From Rhynchopus sp. YZ270_cl-10 (Eukaryota > Euglenozoa > Diplonemea > Diplonemida > Diplonemidae): DNA of 64,000 nt. Below are positions 9,063 through 18,494 of this stretch, piece after piece. Position numbers and translations under genes: made by a program. Positions within the stretch are counted from its first letter, which is position 1. Each line of letters opens with the position of its first letter. Where the stretch lies: assembly GCA_964035575.1 (NCBI GenBank), contig OZ037878.1, positions 1,240,001 through 1,304,000 on the forward strand, in the 5' to 3' direction. The notes beneath the pieces are model-generated. The model did no database searches and had not been told where the DNA came from. It saw nothing but the letters and a program-made list of their open reading frames with translations.

Positions 9063-10322
9063 ATGAAGCGTTGCGTTGCATCTGCAGGAGTTGCTGCCCT
9101 GAGGGCGTCTGTGGTGTGCAGCCAGTCTGCCGTGCGTTTCAATGCGGCAACTGCGGTCGCTGTGGGTGCTGTGTCGAGCACACCCGAGCACGTCGCGCCT
9201 TCTGCCGTGTCACCACCGGTGACAGACCCGAGCGTGGTGCGCCACGACTGGAGCAAGGATGAGGTGCGCGACATCTTCCACCTGCCCATGATGGAACTCA
9301 TGCACCGTGCCTCTGTTGTGCACCGCGCCAACCACGACCACAACGAAGTGCAGCAGGCCACCCTCCTCTCCCTCAAGACCGGCGGCTGCTCCGAGAACTG
9401 CGGCTACTGCAGCCAGTCCGTCAACCACAAGACCTTTGTCAAGCCGACCCCCTTCCTCAAGAACGACGAGGTCATCGTGGCAGCACGCAGGGCCAAGGAG
9501 GCGGGGTCGACTCGGTTCTGCATGGGCACTGCGTGGCGTGGTGCTGGCAAGAAGCACTCCTTCCAGCGTGTGGTCGGGCTTGTCAAAGAGGTGTCTTCCC
9601 TTGGTCTGGAGACCTGCTGCACACTTGGCCTCCTGGACGCGACCCAAGCGAAACAGCTGAAGGACGCAGGCCTGACTGCCTACAACCACAACCTCGACAC
9701 CTCCCCGGAGCACTACCCCAACGTCGTCACCACCAGAACATACGACGACCGTCTGCAGACCATAGCCAACGTCAGAGAGGCGGGCATCTCTGTGTGCTGC
9801 GGTGGCATTCTTGGCATTGATGAGCAGGTCGACGACAGAGTGGGTCTTATCCACACCATCGCGATTATGCCCGAACACCCAGAGTCGGTTCCAATCAACG
9901 CGCTTGTTCCCGTGAAGGGAACTCCGCTTGGTGACAGGCAAATCGCCCGTGGAGGTACCGTGGAGTGGGACGACATGATCCGTGCCATTGCAACAGCAAG
10001 GATTGTCATGCCGCGTACCATGGTGCGTCTCTCGGCGGGGCGTATGGAGTTCTCTGTTGCGGAGCAGGCGCTTATGTTCTACTGTGGTGCGAACTCGATT
10101 TTCACAGGTGACACTCTGCTTACCACATCCAACCCCGAATTCGAGAAGGACAAACTGATGTTCGAGAAGCTCGGACTCAAGGGTAAGGTGCCGTACACAG
10201 GCGCCACAGCAAAGTTCAGACCCACATCCTGGGACGATGTTGAGGAGGATGACGACAGAGTGGTCCTCAAGGTCACAATGAACGCCGCCCCGGACGTCCA
10301 GGAGAAGGCTTCTGCGTGCTAA
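9063..10322 (+). CDS. BIO2/bioB: Biotin synthase
   Basis: A 419-residue radical SAM enzyme that inserts sulfur into dethiobiotin in the last step of biotin synthesis. The radical SAM cluster cysteines are C109, C113 and C116 in GGCSENCGYCSQS, and the family motif YNHNLDTSPEHY is present, as are the ICCGGILG-like and RLSAGR segments expected for BioB. The first 50 or so residues (MKRCVASAGVAALRAS...) are rich in Ala, Val, Arg and Ser and poor in acids, like a mitochondrial targeting peptide, which fits the usual eukaryotic location. No intron. The rest matches bacterial/eukaryotic BioB end to end. Whether other biotin genes are near cannot be said; none is in this window. Confidence 0.95.
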   Translation: MKRCVASAGVAALRASVVCSQSAVRFNAATAVAVGAVSSTPEHVAPSAVSPPVTDPSVVRHDWSKDEVRDIFHLPMMELMHRASVVHRANHDHNEVQQATLLSLKTGGCSENCGYCSQSVNHKTFVKPTPFLKNDEVIVAARRAKEAGSTRFCMGTAWRGAGKKHSFQRVVGLVKEVSSLGLETCCTLGLLDATQAKQLKDAGLTAYNHNLDTSPEHYPNVVTTRTYDDRLQTIANVREAGISVCCGGILGIDEQVDDRVGLIHTIAIMPEHPESVPINALVPVKGTPLGDRQIARGGTVEWDDMIRAIATARIVMPRTMVRLSAGRMEFSVAEQALMFYCGANSIFTGDTLLTTSNPEFEKDKLMFEKLGLKGKVPYTGATAKFRPTSWDDVEEDDDRVVLKVTMNAAPDVQEKASAC

Positions 10323-11093
10323 AGTAGTGGGTTGGGGTAGGGGTTTTTGCAAAAATAAAAGAAAATCGGGTCCGTTTCGTCAAAAAAAAAACAAAAAATG
10401 AAGTTTTTGTAACTGTTTTATTTCGGGGGGTGTGTATGTGGAATGTAGCGCTGTGGTATTTGTGTCCAAAAATGCAAACGGTTTGTTGATAACACACAGA
10501 TACCGCCTTAGCTTTTTTTTTTATACTCAGACAGCAATTCGTCTGTATCTTTTTTTTTTTTTTTTTTTTTGGACCATTTGGCAAGGACACATATTTTTTT
10601 GAAAAAAAATGTGTCCTTGCCAAATGGTTGAGGCGTTACTGCAGCTTTTTCTAGTTTTTTTTTTTGCCTTTTTTTTTTTTTTGTGCTGGTTCTACATACA
10701 TTATCCCCTTCGCCCTCACCCCCTCAACTCTCACACAACTCCCAACCTGTTTCTGTGTGTTTGAACATCAGTAGCGAGTTGTCTTTTTTAAGTAACATAA
10801 GTGTCACACTGTCCATGCCGTTCTGTGTTGTGTCGGAAAAAACAAAAAGCAAAGAAAACGAAAGAGAAAACCACGACAAAGAAAAAAAAATCATCAGAAA
10901 CGGCATCTGTGTACACGCGCCTTCCTTTTTTGGACATATCATATGTGGGCGATCATTAGCGAGTTTCAAAAAAAAAGTCTTCTTTTTCCTTTTTGTATCC
11001 CAGCCTTTGTGTAGTATCGAGTCCAGAGCTACTGTCTTTTTGTTTTTTTTTTTCTTTTAGACATATAACCACCTGATTTGCAAAAAACGGCAA
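10323..11093. other. Non-coding spacer
   Basis: AT-rich, with long T runs and the strong hairpin at 10573-10628. No gene supported. Confidence 0.6.
10573..10628. repeat. Perfect 20-bp inverted repeat (hairpin)
   Basis: The left arm at 10573-10592 (ACCATTTGGCAAGGACACAT) and right arm at 10609-10628 are exact reverse complements around a T-rich/A-rich loop that can extend the pairing. It lies 250 bp after the biotin synthase stop. It could be a tiny fold-back element or a 3'-end structure. Confidence 0.85.
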
Positions 11094-11172
11094 ACCCTCC
11101 CAACGCCTCCCAACGCCTCCCAACGCCCTCCCAACACCTCCCAACGCCTCCCAACACCTCCCAACACCCCTC
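11094..11172. repeat. Minisatellite CCTCCCAACG, left flank
   Basis: About eight imperfect 10-bp units (CCTCCCAACGC / CCTCCCAACAC). The same repeat in the same orientation occurs at 12566-12664, on the far side of the satellite block. Confidence 0.85.
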
Positions 11173-11374
11173 CAATTTAGCCCGAATTTTGGGATTTTTT
11201 TTTTTGGGGGTGTTCTGTACCCCCTTCTGGAGGGGGTTCCAGGGTGGGGTCCCGGTTCCAAAGTCAAACAAAAAAATAGTGGCAAAGGCAAAGTGGAAAT
11301 TTGGGAAAAAAGCGAAAAATGTATTAATTTAGATGCCCTCCAAGGGAAAATCCCGACCTCTGGTGCTGTACTGC

Positions 11375-11710
11375 TACTGTGTACTGTGTACTGTGTACTG
11401 TGTACTGTGTACTGTGTACTGTGTACTGTGTACTGTGTACTGTGTACTGTGTACTGTGTACTGTGTACTGTGTACTGTGTACTGTGTACTGTGTACTGTG
11501 TACTGTGTACTGTGTACTGTGTACTGTGTACTGTGTACTGTGTACTGTGTACTGTGTACTGTGTACTGTGTACTGTGTACTGTGTACTGTGTACTGTGTA
11601 CTGTGTACTGTGTACTGTGTACTGTGTACTGTGTACTGTGTACTGTGTACTGTGTACTGTGTACTGTGTACTGTGTACTGTGTACTGTGTACTGTGTACT
11701 GTGTACTGTG
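11375..11710. repeat. 7-bp satellite (TACTGTG)48
   Basis: Forty-eight essentially perfect copies of TACTGTG. Being a multiple of neither 3 nor a stop-containing frame, it gives long meaningless open frames on both strands. Confidence 0.97.
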
Positions 11711-11732
11711 CGGAAATTGACCAAAAACGAGA

Positions 11733-12015
11733 ACTGTACTGTACTGTACTGTACTGTACTGTACTGTACTGTACTGTACTGTACTGTACTGTACTGTACT
11801 GTACTGTACTGTACTGTACTGTACTGTACTGTACTGTACTGTACTGTACTGTACTGTACTGTACTGTACTGTACTGTACTGTACTGTACTGTACTGTACT
11901 GTACTGTACTGTACTGTACTGTACTGTACTGTACTGTACTGTACTGTACTGTACTGTACTGTACTGTACTGTACTGTACTGTACTGTACTGTACTGTACT
12001 GTACTGTACTGTACT
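11733..12015. repeat. 5-bp satellite (ACTGT)n
   Basis: About 56 perfect copies of ACTGT, separated from the 7-bp array by 22 bp of unique sequence. Confidence 0.97.
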
Positions 12016-12028
12016 CCCAATCCCCTGC

Positions 12029-12410
12029 GTATACTGTGTATACTGTGTATACTGTGTATACTGTGTATACTGTGTATACTGTGTATACTGTGTATACTGT
12101 GTATACTGTGTATACTGTGTATACTGTGTATACTGTGTATACTGTGTATACTGTGTATACTGTGTATACTGTGTATACTGTGTATACTGTGTATACTGTG
12201 TATACTGTGTATACTGTGTATACTGTGTATACTGTGTATACTGTGTATACTGTGTATACTGTGTATACTGTGTATACTGTGTATACTGTGTATACTGTGT
12301 ATACTGTGTATACTGTGTATACTGTGTATACTGTGTATACTGTGTATACTGTGTATACTGTGTATACTGTGTATACTGTGTTCTCTGTGTATACTGTGTT
12401 TTCTGTGCAG
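12029..12410. repeat. 9-bp satellite (GTATACTGT)n
   Basis: About 39 perfect copies of GTATACTGT, then degenerate units with TTCT and TTTT changes up to about 12410. Confidence 0.95.
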
Positions 12411-12565
12411 TGTGAGAAAATTGTTCATGTATGTACTCAGAACTTGTCCATTTCGGCAAATTGACCCCACCACAGCGAGGACGGATTCCGGAAATGACAA
12501 TGCAGGTGTTTAAAAACTTCACCAACGAGAAAAAGGCTCACGCCGGTGGGAAAAAAAGTGCCTCA

Positions 12566-12664
12566 CCTCCCAACGCCCGCCAACGCCTCCCAACGCCCGC
12601 CAACACCTCCCAACGCCTCCCAACACCTCCCAACGCCTCCCAACACCTCCCAACACCTCCCAAC
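12566..12664. repeat. Minisatellite CCTCCCAACG, right flank
   Basis: About ten imperfect 10-bp units, with some CCCGCCAACG variants. Direct-repeat partner of 11094-11172. Confidence 0.85.
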
Positions 12665-12682
12665 AGCCAGCTAATTCAGGTG

Positions 12683-12730
12683 GTATAAGCACACGAGAGG
12701 CACATTCATCTTACAAATTTTCCTCGTTTT
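12683..12730 (+). repeat. Stem-loop repeat, family A (variant)
   Basis: Reads TAAGCACACGAGAGGCAC then ATTCATCTTACAAATTTTCC. The right stem arm is altered; loop and tail are conserved. Confidence 0.65.
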
Positions 12731-13312
12731 TACTATGCTGATTCGTTGATACTACAAAAAAAAAAAAAAAAGACTTTTCGCTCTCTCCTCCTCTCCCCTC
12801 CCGCCACCCCCCATGGCGGATGGCATGTGACCACTAACCAGCGGAGCAAAAGAGACGCAATTCATTGTTTTTCTCTTTTTCCGTTGCCCACGGGATGCAC
12901 GCCATAGCCACTGCATAGCGGCAAGGTGACTGAGTTATATGATAACAGATACGTGGTGTGCTCATTGGGCACATCTTCTTTGAGGCTTAAGCTGTTCTTT
13001 ATGTTTAGACCAAAAACCATGTAACACAGTCACTTTGTTGCTGTGATAGGCAGAGGGTTCAACCCCCCACGTAAAGATGAATGTGTTGTGCCCAAGAGGC
13101 CCATCCATCTTTCCTCAACCTTTTTCCTTGATTCGTTGTGTTTTGTGTTTTTGGAGCAGCTTCCAAGAACAAAAAGTGATACGCAACGATTAAAAAAAAG
13201 GGCATGTGTTGTCCTTGTCTTGCGTTCCATTACTCTCGGAGGGGCCTCTATTGTGAAGATGTGTGTGTTCTCTCTTCGAGAGGCACCTACAACTTTTAGC
13301 TTTAGTGCGTCA

Positions 13313-13360
13313 AGGTGACTAGGCACGAGAGGCTGAGGGTCATCTTATAAAAAAAATTTT
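13313..13360 (+). repeat. Stem-loop repeat, family A
   Basis: Reads AAGGTGACTAGGCACGAGAG, GCTGAGGG, TCATCTTATAAAAA. The stem CTAGGC/GCTGAG keeps most pairs. Confidence 0.75.
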
Positions 13361-13584
13361 TTTTATGGTTCTACCTTTCTCTTTCTTCATGCATGCTGCA
13401 TGTGCACCCAACACCCCACCCCAGATAGTTGTGGCTGTATTCTGATGTGTATCATGTATTATGATGGGCAATTATCACAAAACAGCCACCACTAACCACC
13501 CCCACCCCCCGTGTGCACATATGCGCGTAGCAAAGGGAGAGAGGGATGGGACTCATTGTGTGTTTCTTGTGCTTTTTTATACTA

Positions 13585-13636
13585 TGGGCTGGCATCGTGC
13601 GTGGGTCAGTCGGGGGTTTGAGGTTGCCTGCATCAC
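13585..13636 (+). repeat. Dispersed repeat, family B
   Basis: Reads GGGCTGGCATCGTGCGTGGG, TCAGTCGG, then TTGCCTGCATCA. See 57270-57325 for the best copy. Confidence 0.75.
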
Positions 13637-13929
13637 CGCTACCGTTTGTGTTTCATCTATACCATGTGTCCTTTTTTTTTTGTTTTGCTTTTAGTTTTTT
13701 GTGATCACCCCGTCCTAGATGTGTTGTGTGCCCCAGTGAAGTTCATCCCCCCCCTCTTGGCAGGTCTCGTCCCGTTGCATACCCCTGTACAATTGTTGCT
13801 GGGTTTTGCATGTGTGTTATGGGCCATGCTTTGCACGGTGCCTCTGGTGTCGCATGGATTGGCGACTAGCTGCACTGTCTTTTGTGACGTCTCAAAATGT
13901 AACTACAAAACGTTTATTTTCCATCATAT

Positions 13930-14010
13930 TCCCAAAAAGAAAGGGTGCATGTGTCGACCCTCTCAAAATGCTTTCAATTCTGTGAACTGAAAGTATATGA
14001 CTTTAATCAT
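13930..14010 (+). repeat. Dispersed repeat, family F
   Basis: Reads AAAGAAAGGGTGCATGTG, GACCCTCTCAAAATGC, TTTCAATTCTGTGAA and GAAAGTATATGA; repeated at 37647-37715. Confidence 0.75.
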
Positions 14011-14551
14011 ATCCCCGAAGTCGGTTTTCTTGGCCTGAATTTTTTTGTCGATACCCAACTCTCAACATTTCCCTACAAAAGGGGATTAGGTGTTCAAAAA
14101 GAAACCCCCTGTGGTGTTCGGGACGTGCCGTCGAACTGTTCGTTGTAAATTTACCCGCTTTTCTGTCTTTATTTTTAATGGATGTGCTAGAAACACATGG
14201 TTGATGGGCAGAGAGAGTCGAAACAACAAAAACACGCGGTGCAAAAATCGTTCAAAACTGATCAAAAAAAAGGTACCATGTCAACAAAATATGTCAAAAA
14301 GAACTAAGAAATATGGCAATCTGGTGACATTTTTTTTTATTTGGCGCAAAGTCTCATTTGGGGTGACGAGGTTTCCCCTAGCCACCTTTTTTTACTGTTC
14401 GTGCGGTTGCTTTGTAAACTGTGCGTGCTGTATGGATTTTGTGTGGATCTTTGGCACCAAAAAAAAACAAAAAATCTGGAAAAAAAAATTAAAAACAACA
14501 ATACGTAACGGGGGGGCGTTCACATGCGCACCTTAGACATCATTTTTTTTT

Positions 14552-14605
14552 AGGTGACTGGCTAAGCACCGAAGCACGAGAGGCTGGGTTCATCTTATCT
14601 ATTTT
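14552..14605 (+). repeat. Stem-loop repeat, family A, with inserted bases
   Basis: Reads AGGTGACTGGCTAAGCACC, GAAGCACGAGAGGCTGG and TTCATCTTATC; a partly duplicated left arm. Confidence 0.65.
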
Positions 14606-14705
14606 TTTTTTTTGTTTTTTTTTTGTTTTTTGTCTTGTCTAACGCACACCCCCTCATTCAATCTTCCTGAGGGAAAAAGCGGCGGGGGAAAAACACACAC
14701 ACACG

Positions 14706-15474
14706 CAGGGCGTTCGCCCCGGGGCGAAAAATATTTTTTTTCGTTAAAAAAATCTTTTCCTGAAAAAATGACATTTTATTTCGCCCCAGGGCTTCGCCCC
14801 ACCGGGGCGAAACCCTGTATAAATAAATAAATAAATAAAAAAAAGGGGAAAAAAAAAAAAAAAAAAAAAGAGAGAGAGAGATTTCTCCCCACCACCCTGT
14901 CGACCCCCCCGGAGGGGGGGTCGCAGAGGGGGTGTCCACTGTACTCAAAATCATCCGCAAACCCGCCTGCCGTGAAAGGAAGTTTCCCCAGCACTCCTGC
15001 TCGCTCCTCAATCCTGCAGTCTGCTGAAGGTGTCCAGTACCCCCTGGTATAGAAGGTGTCACTACTCGTGTCAACTCTACCTTCAACGGCAGAGAGACGT
15101 TTTAGTTTATTGAAAATAGTCAAAATAAGGATGAAGTCTCATATGACAGATGCCTCTCTCTTGTACATCTGTTTGATTAAACAGCACAAAGAGACCCTCA
15201 GTGAGGGGGGATTGATGAAATTCTCCATCGTTTTGCTGGTTTTAGTATCAGGAAAGTTCAGCTGTAATAGCACTTGTGCTGGGGAAGGGATCACGCGCAA
15301 ATCGCAAAATTTTTTTGACCACTCAGTACCAGGGATTCACCCCCACGAACTAGCTTCTCTCCGGCGGGAAATTTTTTTTGACCTATTTTAAGCACTAGTA
15401 AAAAACCAAAAATTTCGGGTTTTTTGGCATTTCGCCACGATCAGGAAAAAACGATGGCGATAGCGAACGCCCTG
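14706..15474. mobile_element. hAT-like non-autonomous element
   Basis: 12-bp terminal inverted repeat CAGGGCGTTCGC at both ends and a perfect 8-bp target duplication CACACACG at 14698-14705 and 15475-15482. CAGGG-type ends and 8-bp duplications are characteristic of hAT transposons. The 769-bp interior has GC-rich palindromic stretches near both ends and no transposase-like reading frame. Confidence 0.85.
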
Positions 15475-15899
15475 CACACACGCATACAAAAACAAATTTG
15501 TGTCCTTACTATAGCAAACGGTAAGCAATAAAGGGTGGGGGAAAAAATGAACAGAATGAATCTAGGTTAATGCATCAAAATCGTCCCCTTCCCCCTTTCC
15601 CCCTTTCCCCCCTTTTTGAACGAACATTGGTGGGTATCACTATGGCAGGCTATGGAAGCAAAAAAAAGAAGAAAAAAAAACGGGAATTCTTTGTTTCTCC
15701 TCTCCCTTCCCCCATTCTCCCCCCGTTTTCACTATCTCCAAAAAAAGAGAAAGTGGAGATCTGCACAACTGTTGGCAAAACACTACCGAGGCAACTACAG
15801 TACTCCAACAATCTATCAAAAAAATTCCAGAACAATTCCACATATGAGCCATCTCTAAATATTTCTCTGAACGGAAACATATAACCCCCCCTAAATGCA
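15475..15899. other. Spacer with family E repeat
   Basis: No gene. Polypyrimidine stretches near 15590-15615 and 15700-15740 precede the next gene. Confidence 0.5.
15748..15822 (+). repeat. Dispersed repeat, family E
   Basis: Reads GTGGAGATCTGCACAACTG, TTGGCAAAACACTACCGAGG, CAACTACAGTACTCC, AACAATCTATC. TGTTGG near the start can pair with CCAACA near the end. Confidence 0.75.
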
Positions 15900-18327
15900 A
15901 TGCTCTGTGCTTTGGAGCGTGGGTCTAGTGTGGAGAGTGAGGGGAATTTTCGGAGGGGGTTTGAAGGGTTGACACATGACCACAGACTATGTGGTTCAGA
16001 GACCACTCCGATGCTGGACCTCTGCGTTGTCTCGCGCCTCACAGAGGAACGCAACCGCCGCCTCAAGGAGCTCATGCAGTGCTTTGACCTCCCTAGTGTA
16101 CGGCCGCCTCTCGACACCACGGCACCCCTCGAGACACGTCCCTGCCCTAGCACACCTTCCGTCACGACGCCACATCTCCCTGCGTCTAGCTTCTTCGACG
16201 GTCTGTCAGTCTGTGCATCAGCGAGGAACCTTCTTCAAGTAAGCACGTCGAATGAGGTAGGTGGGCTAAAGCTTGCACCTCTCGCAACGTCGCCGAAGGT
16301 GAAAGGAGGGAAGGTAGTCCGGAGCAAACGCAAGGCGCGCCCAAAGACGTGCCTCAGAAGCAAACCGGTGGAGTCCGACGTGCTGCGGGAGGAGGAGTTT
16401 TGGTTTCTTGACAACGACCAGGTGGAGCCGTGTCGTGATAGGGCGATGCTGCAGAAGAGGGTGGAGAAGCAGGTGGGTCGGAGAGGGTACAGTGCGTGTG
16501 TGGTGGATGCGTTGAAGAAGAATGTGCATGCGAGGGAGGCCTTTGCGGACAAAGTGTCGAGGGTGGTGAAGGAGCGGCGGCAGCAGAAGAAGGAGGAGGC
16601 GGCGATGGAGGGGGTACAGGGGGTGAGGCGGCCGTACTCAGCGTTGTCGGTTGTGCATGCGCCGCCTACGCCGTTGACGCAGATGCAGAGGTTGGGGAAG
16701 ATCCACACGGCAGCTGCAAAGGCGCGGGTGCACAGACAGCGCACCTTCGTTTTGTCGCAGCAGCGTGAAACCATCCACCACCTCCACAGAACAGCGAACA
16801 GTGCAGCCGACCGTCTCCTCCGCACCCGAGACGTCCAGCTCTGCTTCACGCTTGTGCTCTCCTTTCGTATGAACCGCATCTTCGCAACACACCTCCAGCA
16901 CTACCGCAAGACAGGTGCCACGCCTCCACCATTCAAAAACAAGCACCAACGCTACACAACAGCAGAGTGGAAGGCAATCAACGCGAACATCGGAGAGAAG
17001 CAGTATGTAGAATCTTTTTGGGAGGCGGGTTTTGCGGGTTTGGGGGTGGGGTGGGGTTGGGGGGGATGAGTTGTTGGAAATGTGTGTAAAGGTGGCTTTT
17101 TGAAATCGCAAAATCCACCATTTTAACCCCTCCATTGTTTCTTAAAAAAACACCTCTACAGAACTATTGAAGAGTCGGAACGGACGAAGCAGGAGAGCCA
17201 CGCTGCACACCTCAGCAGGGTCGCGAAACAAGCCATTGAGAAGGTGTCGCGACACCAATGGATCTTCGCACTGTATGCACGGGTGCGTGCAAAACAGCGC
17301 AGTGTGTACTTGATACGGCTGTTCCTTGAGACGGAGACGACGAAGGCGAGGATAACGAACCTTGTGAAGCGCCTGCGGTACAGTGCCACGAGGCTGCAGA
17401 GGTGGTGGCGGCATATGCGTGTCGTGCTGCACTGCTGTGATACTGTGCTGGGGCAGCAGTGGGATGCCATCAACAGCAGGATCTGTGAGTGGGATGTGCC
17501 CTCCATCGCCACCTTTGAGGAGGAGACGGGGCTCAGCTTCGACGACGCAGGCATCACCGTCACCGCCGTCCCACGCAAGCCCGACCCCAAGAAGAAGGGC
17601 AACCCTGCTGACCGTGAGCGCGAGGCTGCCATGGAGGCTGAAGCCTTCATGCGTTCCGACGCTGCACTCGACGTGCGCTGCGCACTCCAGACCATGAAAG
17701 CGGTGCAGACGCAGGCAATCCACTTCGTCGTCACAGAGGACATCAAACGCCGTCTCATCACCTTGGTGCGCAGACGGATGGACGCCTTCTTTAGTGTATG
17801 CTCTACGGCATTTTTTTTATCAGATGCAAACCACGAAATGGATGTAGGACTGCATGGTTTGGTTGTCCACCATTGTACACTAGAGGGCTTTGTATTTCAA
17901 CTCTTTTATGTCAAAACCCTTACGTCACAAACCACAGATAAAATTCAAGAAGTGGCAGAACGAGATGCTCATCGCAGAACGCGAGCACCAGCAATACCAG
18001 GCCATCCGCAGTGCGAAGATCCATCTCGATTCATGCACGACTTATGACTCGGATGAAGACAACTTCGACTGGCCGGTCAAGCCTGCCCGCATGGCTTTGC
18101 TGCACCCTAACGAGGTGCGACTGTGCATTCTTTATGGCTACAAGGTGTACATGTCTGCCGCAGACGAGCGCGTCGCCCAGGATACAGGCATGGCAGCACG
18201 CTCCAAAGTCGCGCTGTCGCAGATGCTCAGTGAAGAGGAAGTCTTTTCAGGCCTCCGGGAGATCCAGCAGAGCATGGACTTCCCAGATGTGACGCCCTTC
18301 GTCTTTTGCGAGCCCGAGTGCATATAG
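15900..18327 (+). CDS. IQ-motif-like basic/coiled-coil protein, three exons
   Basis: Exons 15900-17002, 17162-17795 and 17938-18327, joined by GTATGT...CTACAG and GTATGC...CCACAG introns, keep one frame and give 708 residues. The N-terminal third is low in complexity with basic patches (KVVRSKRKARPK); the middle has helical, charged segments, and residues about 443-456 (SATRLQRWWRHMRV) resemble an IQ calmodulin-binding motif. The C-terminus ends in a short acidic region. I do not recognise a named family; an axonemal or cytoskeletal role is a guess from IQ motif and helical content. The start could be later (ATG at 16011). Intron 2 contains a copy of dispersed repeat D, so a repeat has entered or shaped this intron. 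The next gene starts 168 bp downstream on the same strand. Confidence 0.75.
17817..17932 (+). repeat. Dispersed repeat, family D, inside an intron
   Basis: Reads AAACCACGAAATGGATGTAG, GACTGCATGGTTT, GTCCACC, then AGAGGGCTTTGTATTTCAAC. It fills most of intron 2 of the IQ-like gene. Related copies lie at 37778-37868 and 40366-40490. Confidence 0.75.
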
Positions 18328-18494
18328 CAGACTTTGCTTGCTTCCCGTTTCCACGGCAACGAACAAAGAACAACTGAAGGGAAGAGAGTGCCAATAGAGA
18401 ATAGAGGTTGCCATCATTTCAGTACCCTGCGGTCTGCCACACACCCCCACATCCCACCAGAAGAGGCGGGTCACCCCACCCACCCACCCCCAAA

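Larger units (their letters stand above)
12665..14705. other. Non-coding spacer with dispersed repeats
   Basis: No gene supported. A 148-codon open frame at 14090-14536 is AT-biased and runs through A and T homopolymers. Holds repeat copies listed next. Confidence 0.6.

Noticed and set aside
9210-10352. 380-codon frame on the minus strand
   Set aside because: It is the antisense of the biotin synthase gene, whose motifs are all on the + strand.
11375-12410. CRISPR-like array
   Set aside because: Units are short, contiguous and without unique spacers; this is satellite DNA in a eukaryote.
10956-12525. Very long open frames (up to 514 codons) on both strands
   Set aside because: They are read-through of the 5-, 7- and 9-bp satellites, which lack stop codons in several frames.
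13040-13070. Possible tRNA T-arm (GGGTTCAACCCCC)
   Set aside because: No acceptor, D or anticodon arm can be built around it at tRNA spacing.
14090-14536. 148-codon frame
   Set aside because: AT-biased, Lys/Phe-rich, passes through homopolymer runs and overlaps a family F repeat region; no family likeness.
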